Below, piece after piece: positions 1-6,244 of a stretch of 12,070 bases of DNA (its first letter is position 1; the number at the start of each line of letters is the position of its first letter). The notes below the pieces were generated by a model. It saw nothing but the letters and a program-made list of their open reading frames with translations. It had not been told where the DNA came from and made no database searches. Made by a program: the position numbers and the translations under genes. This DNA is from Deltaproteobacteria bacterium (GTDB lineage: Bacteria; Desulfobacterota; DSM-4660; Desulfatiglandales; HGW-15): contig CP070840.1 of assembly GCA_020342025.1 (NCBI GenBank), positions 2,838,734 to 2,850,803 of the forward strand, read 5' to 3'.

Positions 1-95
1 GCCATGCCATGGGTGGCCATCCCGTAAGTAAAATCTCTAAAAAACCCTACAACCCCGCCAGATTTTTTCTTCTTCTTTTTCTCTTTTTCTTCCAT
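1..95 (-). CDS. 5' end of an unidentified gene with a lysine-rich N terminus (partial)
   Basis: Only the first 31 complete codons are in the window; the frame is open to the left edge. The ATG is at 95-93, and upstream the minus strand reads AAAAAAGGTTTGGCT, giving an AAGG ribosome-binding site about seven bases before the start. The protein begins MEEKEKKKKKK, then SGGVVGFFRDFTYGMATHGM. A poly-lysine cytoplasmic tail followed by a Gly/Phe-rich stretch would suit the start of a membrane protein or a basic nucleic-acid- or membrane-surface-binding tail, but that is inference. It lies on the same strand as the cstA cluster, about 200 bases downstream of it. I do not recognise the family. The run of adenines encoding lysine is A-rich by nature, so coding bias adds little support; the start context and the sensible sequence after the tail are the main evidence. 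Confidence 0.6.
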   Translation of the reverse strand, partial: MEEKEKKKKKKSGGVVGFFRDFTYGMATHGM

Positions 96-201
96 AGCCA
101 AACCTTTTTTCAAAGAGTTAATAGTGTGTTTTTCAGATTCTGAAACACTTGAACCGATTACATTATAGGGGCAGTGAATCTCTGCCAATCATCTCCTTTA
201 A

Positions 202-236
202 CCCATCATTCCAGTGTTCCATAATTCCAATGTTCC
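202..236. repeat. Short extragenic direct repeat (TTCCA-rich)
   Basis: Two 13-base copies, ATTCCAGTGTTCC (208-220) and ATTCCAATGTTCC (224-236), differ at one base and are 16 bases apart. Read on the other strand they form a periodic TGGAA pattern. The stretch lies between two minus-strand genes and has no coding potential. From memory, such TGGAA-type extragenic repeats are common in deltaproteobacterial genomes, but whether this one recurs cannot be judged from the window. Confidence 0.5.
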
Positions 237-266
237 CTCCGGGGCGTAGGCCCCACGGGCCGGAGG
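236..266 (-). other. GC-rich hairpin downstream of the split small gene
   Basis: CCTCCGG (236-242) and CCGGAGG (260-266) form a perfect 7-bp stem around a 17-base loop. An alternative inner helix, GGGGC (241-245) with GCCCC (250-254), competes with it. The hairpin lies 25 bases beyond the stop of the minus-strand gene ending at 291, where a transcript end would be expected. No T-run follows it on the minus strand, so it is not a textbook intrinsic terminator. Confidence 0.4.
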
Positions 267-290
267 CCAATGGGGGCGGAGACCCTGGTT

Positions 291-784
291 CTAATCATAA
301 ACCTGGTCAAAAAAATCCCTCTCTTTCAAGATCTTTCTCTTCCAGGGCTTAAGTCGCCTTATATAGTAAGGCATGAGCCTGAGGTGATAATAGTTGAAGA
401 GAGAGGGAAATCCAATTAAATTCCCGAACAAACCTAACATGAACAGATTGTCCAGGCAACGTTTTTCTGAGTACAGATAGCTTAGCTGGCCGTAAAAGAA
501 AAAGCCTACAAGATAATCCTTTATAGTCTTTATCCACGAAGAGAGCATTCCGGCATCGCTACGCTCTAGGATTAAGTCACGGCGTACAGGACCCAATATG
601 CCATCACTCCAGTACTCCCTGGCCCAGACCTGATTTACTGAGCCCGAGTTACTGGTCTGTTTTATCCAGTTGGCTTATCGCAATCAGCATATCGAAAACG
701 GGTCGCGCCACGGCGGGCCAATACGCCACAAAATGCACAAATATGGGGATACATCCCCCGGTAGTCAATGCCTTTCCGGGACAT
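291..784 (-). pseudogene. Small unidentified protein gene downstream of cstA, apparently frameshifted
   Basis: An ATG at 784-782, preceded by AAAGGGG four bases upstream, opens a 40-codon frame that stops at 664-662. It encodes MSRKGIDYRGMYPHICAFCG and continues VLARRGATRFRYADCDKPTG, with a CxxC pair. A second frame, open from 674 to the stop at 293-291, continues immediately with ...QVWAREYWSDGILGPVRR and carries the more convincing part. That part has a hydrophobic, aromatic segment (KDYLVGFFFYGQLSYLY), then LFMLGLFGNLIGFPSLF, and a basic tail with LKPWKRKILKERDFFDQ. The second frame lacks a well-placed ATG near its start; a TTG at 596 and an ATG at 548 are the only internal candidates. A one-base deletion around 665-674 would explain both pieces as one protein of about 160 residues. 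The first ATG lies 36 bases after the cstA stop, so an operon with cstA is likely. There is no slippery heptamer before the stop, so programmed frameshifting is unlikely. A sequencing error or a true mutation remain possible. I do not know the function. Confidence 0.6.
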
Positions 785-820
785 ATATCCCCTTTCTTTT
801 GTGACTCCAGGTCCCGTCGA

Positions 821-2482
821 TTATGCGGGTGCCTTTTCCGCCTCAGGCGGTGCTTCCGCCACACCTGCCTTATATTTCTTGAATGCCTTCCAGCCGTCAT
901 AGGCCAGAATCAAAGCGCAGATGATGAGCAGAATGGCGACTGCCGCAGCAAAGAGGTTCCCAAACACCTTCTTTCCTGCCAGTGCCGCAGGGATCATCTT
1001 GAAAAATGATGTGTAGAACAGGGCGCACACGGTGGTGATGTACATGAAGAACATGGGGTAGATGGCATATTTATAATTCTTGGCCTTCTGTACCAGGAAT
1101 AGCGTGGTCAGGAGAAGCGCAAGGGATGCCATCAGCTGATTGGCACCTCCAAAGAGGACCCATATGTAGAGCCAGGTCCCTGTTTTGATTAGTATAGCAG
1201 TGATAATAAGGGCCACAATGGTCGCCACATGAGGGTTCTTGGCAATGCCCATTGCGTCGCCCAGAAGCTCGGCTGTTGCCACCTTCATAAAGCGAAACAC
1301 CAGGTTTACGATAGTTAGGGCGAGGATGATGATCATCATGCCCGCCAAGGCCTTGGCGTAACTGGTTGGAATCCCAAGTGAGGTGACGGCTCCGCCAAGA
1401 CCGCCCACAAAAATTCCCACAGGGTTTTTCACCTGCTCCAGATAGGCCGCCTTGTCCGCAAAGGCTGTAGCACATACGATCACCGCGATGATAGAGATGG
1501 TGAACTCCGCAAACATGGCGCCGCCTGATACGGGCCGGACATCCAACTCGTTTTCGATCTGTCTGGAAGTGGCGGTACTGTTAACCAGGCTGTGCCATCC
1601 TGAGATCGCCCCACAGGCGATGGTCACAAAGAGAAGGGGCCAGAGGGGCCCTATGGGCGTGCTCCAGGCGGCAAAGGCAGGAAGGGTCATGGGCTTGTGG
1701 CCGATGAGGATGCCTATAACCCCTGCTATAATTCCGAAATATACCACATATACAGAGGCGTAATTGTAAGGCTGAATGAAACGCCACACGGGAAGAATGG
1801 AGCTGAAGTAGCCAAAGATGAGGACACAGATGAGGACAACATTATAGGAAAGCGGGATCTGCCAGACATTCCCCAATCCGATAGAAACGAAGATCAACAC
1901 AATGGCGAGGACGGTCGTTCCAATAATGTTCACCTTCGCTTTGTAGATCATATGTCCCACCAGAAAGGCGACAGCAATGACCACCAGCAGGGGAAAAGGA
2001 AGCACAGCATTTCCGCTGATACCTCTTGTAATCACGTGGCCGAAGGCGCACGCAATCAAAAGCAGATAAAAATAGACGAAAGTGAGAAGTATCTTCCTCG
2101 CCCGGGGTGATATCAGCTTGTAGCTGATGGCTCCGAAGGTCTCTCCGTCGCTCCGTACAGACACCATGGCGCTCGAGAAGTCGTGCAACCATCCGATGAA
2201 GAAGACCCCTAGTCCAAGCCATAACAGAGCAGGGACCCACCCCCATTGAAGGGCCACGATAGGACCGATGATCGGCGCGGCGCCTGCAATGGAATTGAGC
2301 TGGAACCCAAACAGCACGTTCTTGTTTGCAGGCATGAAGTCAACGCCGTCCATGTACATTTTCGCAGGCGTAGCTCTGTTCGGGTCCACCCCAAAAACAT
2401 TTTTTGCCACATGTCGGGAATATACCCAGTAGCCGAGAATGAGAATGACTACCCACCATAATAGTACCCATAATGAGTTCAT
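821..2482 (-). CDS. cstA: CstA-family carbon starvation / pyruvate-type transporter
   Basis: This is a 553-residue polytopic inner-membrane protein of the CstA family (TC 2.A.114). Characterised members import pyruvate or peptides during carbon limitation. Family hallmarks include FGFQLNSIAGAAPIIGPI (58-75), the GWLHDFSSAMVSVRSDGETF region (97-116), CGAISGWHSLVNSTATSRQI (290-309) and LFGGANQLMASLALL near 443-457. Hydrophobic helices run through most of the length, with a short charged, Ala/Pro/Glu-rich C-terminal tail. At 553 residues it is shorter than E. coli CstA (about 700) and matches the shorter form common in anaerobes. The start is firm: ATG at 2482-2480 with AGGAGG seven bases upstream. 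It probably shares a transcript with the small split gene that starts 36 bases after its stop. The substrate cannot be read from sequence; pyruvate or small peptides are the family expectation. No LytS/LytT-type sensor genes of the kind that control related pyruvate transporters lie nearby. Confidence 0.93.
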   Translation of the reverse strand: MNSLWVLLWWVVILILGYWVYSRHVAKNVFGVDPNRATPAKMYMDGVDFMPANKNVLFGFQLNSIAGAAPIIGPIVALQWGWVPALLWLGLGVFFIGWLHDFSSAMVSVRSDGETFGAISYKLISPRARKILLTFVYFYLLLIACAFGHVITRGISGNAVLPFPLLVVIAVAFLVGHMIYKAKVNIIGTTVLAIVLIFVSIGLGNVWQIPLSYNVVLICVLIFGYFSSILPVWRFIQPYNYASVYVVYFGIIAGVIGILIGHKPMTLPAFAAWSTPIGPLWPLLFVTIACGAISGWHSLVNSTATSRQIENELDVRPVSGGAMFAEFTISIIAVIVCATAFADKAAYLEQVKNPVGIFVGGLGGAVTSLGIPTSYAKALAGMMIIILALTIVNLVFRFMKVATAELLGDAMGIAKNPHVATIVALIITAILIKTGTWLYIWVLFGGANQLMASLALLLTTLFLVQKAKNYKYAIYPMFFMYITTVCALFYTSFFKMIPAALAGKKVFGNLFAAAVAILLIICALILAYDGWKAFKKYKAGVAEAPPEAEKAPA

Positions 2483-2523
2483 AATTTCCCTCCTAAAATT
2501 TGAGCCAAAACCAAAAGGACATG

Positions 2524-2535
2524 AGCCGGCCGGCT
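2524..2535. promoter_or_regulatory. Perfect 12-bp palindrome upstream of cstA
   Basis: AGCCGGCCGGCT is a perfect inverted repeat without spacer, centred about 47 bases before the cstA start codon. It stands out as GC-rich in an otherwise AT-leaning spacer. It could be an operator or the base of an RNA hairpin, though a palindrome with no loop is less suited to RNA folding. The binding factor is unknown. Confidence 0.35.
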
Positions 2536-2579
2536 AACAAAAAGAGTTAAACCATGTCCGAGATGGAATTGCCCAAAAC

Positions 2580-2630
2580 CTGCATTGACGGTTGTTGTTT
2601 ATTGGTTGGATCCAAAAGTGTCCAATGCAG
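2580..2630 (-). promoter_or_regulatory. Potentially folded cstA leader segment with competing helices
   Basis: CTGCATTG (2580-2587) and CAATGCAG (2623-2630) form a perfect 8-bp stem around a 35-base loop. Inside, ATTGG (2601-2605) can instead pair with CCAAT (2622-2626), and TTGGATCCAA (2606-2615) is a self-complementary 10-mer. These pairings exclude one another in part. The segment is about 100-150 bases upstream of the cstA start and would lie in its leader RNA if transcription starts further out. No known riboswitch class was recognised. Confidence 0.3.
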
Positions 2631-2655
2631 AAGGTAAGTGATTAAAGAGTAAATT

Positions 2656-2771
2656 ATTTAATACTCGGTTCTCACCTCCTTAAGACAGCAAAGAAAGGTT
2701 TATGATACGTAGTGGTTGGGTGACTGGATGGATAATTTAATACGAATGATTACGCTCTTTACACCTCCTTT
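2656..2771 (-). promoter_or_regulatory. Duplicated Shine-Dalgarno-like motif without an obvious gene
   Basis: On the minus strand TAAGGAGGTGA (2682-2672) is an 11-base perfect match to the usual 16S anti-Shine-Dalgarno complement. AAAGGAGGTGT (2771-2761) is a near copy about 90 bases upstream. Each is followed by the same 9-mer GTATTAAAT (2664-2656 and 2743-2735), so the region looks like an imperfect duplication. Neither copy has a usable downstream start codon: a GTG inside the first would give MRTEY and stop, and one inside the second stops at once. They could be leader-peptide remnants, ribosome standby sites or chance. Confidence 0.35.
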
Positions 2772-3035
2772 CTCCTCCTCTTAAAATTGACAAAGCTGTA
2801 ACTAAAAATACCATATCTATGTATTATAAAATTTAATTCCGATACCCTTTACAAATTATAACGACAAAAGTCAATATCTAATATCCCAAAAAACCGATAT
2901 TCAATATTAGCCTTTTTCACCTTATTCTGCCTTTTGCATTAAATAACTATTTGTAAACACTATATTATTATGGCGGGGGCTCGAATTTTTGTCCTCTATC
3001 TGCCTCCAATAAGAGAGTGTCCAAATCCTCTTATA

Positions 3036-3168
3036 GTCATTGCGAGGAGTCCCCGATTAGATCGGGGACGACGCGGCAATCTCTTTATTTCCAATGCATT
3101 ATGAGATTGCCTCTCGGCCGTGAGCTCGAGACCGAACGGCTTCGGTCGTTTCACTCCCTCGCAATGAC
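3036..3168. repeat. 133-bp MITE-like palindromic element
   Basis: The ends are perfect 12-bp inverted repeats, GTCATTGCGAGG (3036-3047) and CCTCGCAATGAC (3157-3168). Inside, GGCAATCTC (3075-3083) and GAGATTGCC (3103-3111) form a second perfect inverted pair. Two further hairpins sit in the arms: GTCCCCGAT / ATCGGGGAC (3049-3069, three-base loop) and GACCGAA / TTCGGTC (3130-3147, four-base loop). This nested cruciform layout with no coding capacity fits a miniature inverted-repeat element. From memory, elements with GTCATTGCGAGG-type ends occur in many copies in anaerobic bacterial genomes. No obvious target-site duplication flanks it. It lies 182 bases before the nitroreductase start. Confidence 0.8.
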
Positions 3169-3350
3169 GTTGCGACACAGTCTCAATGAAAAACTTTAAA
3201 TCCAGGATGGAAAACCCGCCTCCACCCGCATCAGCGGAAATGAAATGGATATTTATGAATACCGGGCATTTTTGTTTATGTTTGAACTTTCAGACAAAGT
3301 GGAGTAAGTTCAGTAAATATAGATTATATTTTCATGAAAGGAGCGGGCCG

Positions 3351-3923
3351 ATGGATGTTTTCACAGCGATTAAGGAGAGGCGAAGCTGCAGGAACTTTTC
3401 ACCTGATCCTGTCAATGAGGAGACCATTGAACAGATTCTGGAAGCAGGTATTTGGGCGCCTTCTCCCTTGAACAGCCAACCCTGGCAATTTGTCGTTATT
3501 ACTAATGAGGATGTGAAAGGAAAGATCATTTCAGAGGCTGACAGGTGCAGGAAATGGGCCATTGAAGCGAGCGGTTGGGGATGGCTGGAAAAATACAAGA
3601 TGGACTTTTTGAAATCTGTCCCGGTCATGATCGTGGTGGTCGGGGATCCCAAGGGAAGCGGTGTGGATCAGTTCCAGGAAGAGGGGAGCATGGGCTATCA
3701 ACAGGCCTGCGCTGCGGCTATGCAGAATATGCATCTGGCGGCCCATGCCCTGGGTCTGGGCAGCCTCTGGTTTACCTTTTTTGACAAGAAGCCTTTGAGA
3801 GAGATACTGGACATTGATGCGGAAAAGGCGCCTCTGGCGGTCATATGTCTTGGCAAGCCAGCGGGTGAAGCCCAGCAAATGGGAAGAAAAGAGCTGGAAA
3901 AGAAGGTAAAGTACATACGTTAA
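3351..3923 (+). CDS. Nitroreductase-family FMN oxidoreductase
   Basis: This 190-residue protein fits the single-domain nitroreductase family, in which homodimers use FMN and NAD(P)H to reduce nitro, quinone or related acceptors. The N-terminal phosphate-binding motif is ERRSCRNF (9-16). The FMN-contact segment APSPLNSQPWQFVVI follows at 36-50. MGYQQACAAAMQNMHLAAHA (114-133) and GLGSLWF (135-141) match the second half of the fold, and CLGKPAGE ends the core. The start at 3351 is chosen because AAAGGAG stands seven bases upstream and the family motif then begins at residue 9. The frame is open further upstream, but the extra 55 residues are low-complexity and overlap the repeat-derived region. 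The gene is monocistronic, converging on the deacylase gene with a shared terminator. The physiological substrate cannot be inferred. Confidence 0.9.
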   Translation: MDVFTAIKERRSCRNFSPDPVNEETIEQILEAGIWAPSPLNSQPWQFVVITNEDVKGKIISEADRCRKWAIEASGWGWLEKYKMDFLKSVPVMIVVVGDPKGSGVDQFQEEGSMGYQQACAAAMQNMHLAAHALGLGSLWFTFFDKKPLREILDIDAEKAPLAVICLGKPAGEAQQMGRKELEKKVKYIR

Positions 3924-3928
3924 AAAAA

Positions 3929-3948
3929 GGGGACGCTGGAGCGTCCCC
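3929..3948. terminator. Bidirectional intrinsic terminator
   Basis: GGGGACGC (3929-3936) and GCGTCCCC (3941-3948) form a perfect 8-bp GC-rich stem with a TGGA loop. Seven A residues precede it and six T residues follow, so each strand ends in a T-run after the hairpin. It lies between the stops of the converging nitroreductase and deacylase genes and can end both transcripts. Confidence 0.93.
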
Positions 3949-3952
3949 TTTT

Positions 3953-4435
3953 TTATATGGCGGCGTTAACAGCCGTTGGATTTAGAATCCCGGCAAGATC
4001 TCTTGGGGCTATCTCTGCCAGCAGTCCCTTTCTTCCCGCATTGATATAGATCTTTGGAAGATCCATAATAGAGGCCTCAACGCAGACCTTGAGAGGCTTT
4101 TTTGTCCCAAAAGGAGAGATTCCACCCACAGAATATCCCGTATGCCTGTGAGCCATCTCAGGGGCGCATGGGGTGACTCTCTTGACGCCAAGGGTCCGCG
4201 CGAGAGCCTTGGTGGATACCTGTTTGTCCCCATGCATGAGCACCAAAAGTGGATTGCCCGTGTCGTCCTCCATCACAAGCGTTTTTATGACCAAGTGTTC
4301 CTCCACATTCAGTTGTCTTGCTGCCGTCTCTGTACCTCCTTTTTCCTCATAGTTGTAGGGATGCAAGTTAAAGCTCACCTTGTGTTTTTTCAGCGTGCGG
4401 ACGGCCTGTGTTGCGGAAATTCTCTCCTTCGCCAT
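3953..4435 (-). CDS. ybaK: YbaK/EbsC-family Cys-tRNA(Pro)/Cys-tRNA(Cys) deacylase
   Basis: This 160-residue cytoplasmic protein is the usual length of YbaK, a trans-editing enzyme. YbaK hydrolyses Cys-tRNA(Pro) formed in error by prolyl-tRNA synthetase. IKTLVMEDD (50-58) carries the conserved lysine K51 expected at the active site. GDKQVSTKALARTLG (69-83), VGGISPFGTKKPL (103-115) and the IYINAGRKGLLAEIAPRDL stretch (129-147) are family hallmarks. The start is the ATG at 4435-4433, with AAGGAGG four bases upstream; the longer upstream frame lacks a comparable signal and adds residues outside the family. The gene ends inside the T-run of the shared terminator. It is divergent from the sugar-transporter operon and probably has its own promoter in the 214-base gap; none was clear on this strand. 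Confidence 0.92.
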   Translation of the reverse strand: MAKERISATQAVRTLKKHKVSFNLHPYNYEEKGGTETAARQLNVEEHLVIKTLVMEDDTGNPLLVLMHGDKQVSTKALARTLGVKRVTPCAPEMAHRHTGYSVGGISPFGTKKPLKVCVEASIMDLPKIYINAGRKGLLAEIAPRDLAGILNPTAVNAAI

Positions 4436-4584
4436 CTTGCCTCCTTCTTTACCGTCATCGCGAGTCCCGACTCTCAGCCTAGCATGGCAGCATTCTGACC
4501 ACAAGCATACAAAAAGGGGCAAGGTGTAAATGTCTAAACAAGTGCTAGTTATTTACTTATTTACCAGCGTCCCCCAATAATTTG

Positions 4585-4614
4585 TTGACCCTGAAAAGAC
4601 CCATGGATTATAAA
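4585..4614 (+). promoter_or_regulatory. Sigma70-like promoter of the sugar ABC operon
   Basis: TTGACC (4585-4590) and TATAAA (4609-4614) are each one mismatch from consensus and are separated by 18 bases. Transcription would start near 4621, leaving a leader of about 29 bases before the binding-protein start at 4650. No operator-like palindrome was noticed beside it, and no regulator gene is adjacent. Confidence 0.6.
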
Positions 4615-4649
4615 AATTTAGAGCCAATCATGGAAGGAGGAGGTTGTCT

Positions 4650-5996
4650 GTGCGAGCAGCAATTTTTCACATGCTAACCGTCCTCTTGGTCACCATTTTT
4701 AGCCTATCCATGGCGGAGGCCCAGAATCAGGTCACTTTCTGGACCACAGAGGTGGAAAAGGATCGACTGGAGGTCCAGCGAGGGATTGCTCGGGACTTTA
4801 CTCAAAAAAGTCAAATAAACGTGCGCGTCGTCCCTGTGCAGGAAAATCTCCTGGCTGAACGGGTCACGGCAGCCTTTGCAGCCAGGGCCCTTCCGGATGT
4901 GCTTTTCCATCCCATCGACTTTACGATCGGATGGGCAGACGCGGGGATTTTGGATGATCGATCTGCGACTGAGGTGGTGAGCCTTCTTGGCGAGGATAGC
5001 TTTGGTATAGGCCCATTGAATCTGGCACGGATTCGAGGTGGTTACGCGGCTGTACCCACCGATGGATGGGGCCAGCTCTTACTCTACCGTAGAGACCTCT
5101 TTGAGCAAAAGGGGTTGCCTGTGCCCGACCACTGGGAGCGCATTCTCAAAGGGGCCCAGGCCCTCCACAAGCCCCCTTTGATGTGGGGCTTCGAGGCGGC
5201 CACAGATCCAGGACAGACCTATACACAACAGGTTTTCGAGCACCTGGCCCTCTCAAATGGTGTAAGACTCACCGGTCAATCAGGAAAAGTGGACCTGGAC
5301 ACCCCTGAAATGGTTCAAACTCTGGAGTTTTACAAGGCCCTGACCCGATTCACCCCACCTGGAAATCTCTATTGGCTACACACCCGCATGGACTATCTCT
5401 CTGGGCGAACGGCCATGATCATCTGGTCTCCATTCATCCTGGATGAACTCTCAGGGCTTCGGAGGGATCAGCCTGTTGTCCCTGACATGGCCAAAGGAAA
5501 ACCAGGATTTCTGGCCAAAAACACGGGTTTTGTTTCCATCATTAAGGGGCCGAAAGGGGCGGCCCAATATGGCCAGATCAACTATTTGGGGATCACTCGC
5601 GACGCAGACAAGTCCGCGGCCAAAAAGTGGGTCGAATTCCTCCTCACTGATGGGTACCTGAGATGGTTGGGCATGGCGGCAGAGGGAAAGTTACCCCTGC
5701 ATAAGGGAACCAAGGATGAGCCTAATCGCTATATTAAAGGCTGGATGGGGCTGGAGTTCGGGGTGACCACTCGAGCGAGGATTTCCGAGTTCTACGGGAC
5801 GGACGTGGTAAAAACCATCATGTCCGGACTAGATGGTTTTGATCGCTGGGGATTTCCTGAAGGGAAGGGGGCCCTCGTGTTCAAGATATATCAGACAAAG
5901 GTTATACCAGAGATCCTAAAACGTTTCCTGGACGGTGAGCTCAGCGCCAAGCAGGCCGCTGAGATGATGGACGAGAGGGTAAAAGCTCTGGAATGA
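4650..5996 (+). CDS. Periplasmic sugar-binding protein of an ABC importer (family 1)
   Basis: This 448-residue protein is the substrate-binding subunit of a CUT1-type carbohydrate ABC importer. The N terminus is a signal peptide: MRAAIFHMLTVLLVTIFSLS, then MAEA before a likely cleavage ahead of QNQ (residue 25). The mature part opens with VTFWTTEVEKDRLEVQRGIA, typical of family 1 solute-binding proteins. It continues with ARALPDVLFHPIDF (79-92) and the GLPVPDHWERILKGAQAL segment seen in sugar binders. I chose GTG at 4650 because GGAGG ends six bases before it; a TTG at 4644 in the same frame is too close to that site. The two permease genes follow after 248 bases. There is no lipobox, so the protein is probably soluble in the periplasm. 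The sugar is unknown; maltose-, trehalose- or glycerol-phosphate-type substrates are all compatible. Confidence 0.87.
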   Translation: MRAAIFHMLTVLLVTIFSLSMAEAQNQVTFWTTEVEKDRLEVQRGIARDFTQKSQINVRVVPVQENLLAERVTAAFAARALPDVLFHPIDFTIGWADAGILDDRSATEVVSLLGEDSFGIGPLNLARIRGGYAAVPTDGWGQLLLYRRDLFEQKGLPVPDHWERILKGAQALHKPPLMWGFEAATDPGQTYTQQVFEHLALSNGVRLTGQSGKVDLDTPEMVQTLEFYKALTRFTPPGNLYWLHTRMDYLSGRTAMIIWSPFILDELSGLRRDQPVVPDMAKGKPGFLAKNTGFVSIIKGPKGAAQYGQINYLGITRDADKSAAKKWVEFLLTDGYLRWLGMAAEGKLPLHKGTKDEPNRYIKGWMGLEFGVTTRARISEFYGTDVVKTIMSGLDGFDRWGFPEGKGALVFKIYQTKVIPEILKRFLDGELSAKQAAEMMDERVKALE

Positions 5997-6080
5997 AAGG
6001 TCGACTCCTAGCAGCTTTCGTAAGTTATATTCTAGAGACTGGGAATAGGTTTCTTTGCAATAGAGCGTACTTTTAATGCC

Positions 6081-6167
6081 AAATGTCAAAGTTCAAAATC
6101 CAAATGAATGTCAAAATCCAAAGGCCTAAAAAGGGTTTTGGCATTGGGGCTTTGTTATTTGACATTT
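6081..6167. repeat. 87-bp nested inverted repeat between binding protein and permease genes
   Basis: The ends are perfect 10-bp inverted repeats, AAATGTCAAA (6081-6090) and TTTGACATTT (6158-6167). Inside, AATGTCAAAATCC (6107-6119) pairs with GGGTTTTGGCATT (6133-6145) over 13 positions, 11 Watson-Crick and two G-U in RNA. The left half also repeats the motif TCAAAATCCAAA directly. It fills much of the 248-base gap inside the operon and codes for nothing. It looks like an inserted extragenic palindromic element. As RNA it could shield or partly terminate the message between the abundant binding protein and the scarcer permeases. Confidence 0.7.
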
Positions 6168-6244
6168 TCGTCCACCTTTAAGATCCAAAATTGCCCAAAA
6201 GTGACGCTTCAAGACGATCTTCTCGAAAGAAGTAAGAAGAGCCG

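Larger units (their letters stand above)
2483..3035. other. Long intergenic region: cstA leader and AT-rich promoter zone
   Basis: No gene was found here. The part next to cstA holds the palindrome, foldable leader and duplicated Shine-Dalgarno-like sequences listed separately. Further out (about 2800-2960) the DNA becomes strongly AT-rich. A perfect minus-strand -10 hexamer TATAAT lies at 2828-2823, with TTGTAA at 2854-2849 as the nearest -35-like hexamer, but the 20-base spacing is poor. If this drives cstA, its leader would be about 330 bases long. A plus-strand TTGACA near 2786 has only a weak -10 partner. Promoter assignment is therefore tentative. Confidence 0.4.

Noticed and set aside
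655..680. Programmed -1 ribosomal frameshift in the split small gene
   Set aside because: The change of frame would need a slip before the TAA at 664-662, but no slippery heptamer or following stable stem was seen there, so a mutation or read error is simpler.
649..900. 83-codon minus-strand frame across the end of cstA
   Set aside because: It overlaps the cstA 3' end in another frame and the first part of the split small gene; its product is basic and featureless.
1697..2110. Plus-strand open frame of 137 codons inside cstA
   Set aside because: It is antisense to a well-supported transporter gene, its product is rich in Asp, Asn and His without domain features, and it has no credible ribosome-binding site.
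3036..3168. Single CRISPR-like repeat or structured ncRNA
   Set aside because: There is only one unit, with terminal inverted repeats and arm hairpins typical of a miniature transposable element; no spacer-repeat periodicity exists.
3186..3350. Upstream extension of the nitroreductase frame by 55 residues
   Set aside because: The extra residues do not resemble the family, they lie just after the repeat element, and the ATG at 3351 has a strong ribosome-binding site and places the FMN motif at the usual position.
4436..4522. N-terminal extension of the YbaK-type deacylase by 29 residues
   Set aside because: The internal ATG at 4435 has AAGGAGG upstream and gives the normal family length; the extension has no supporting signal.
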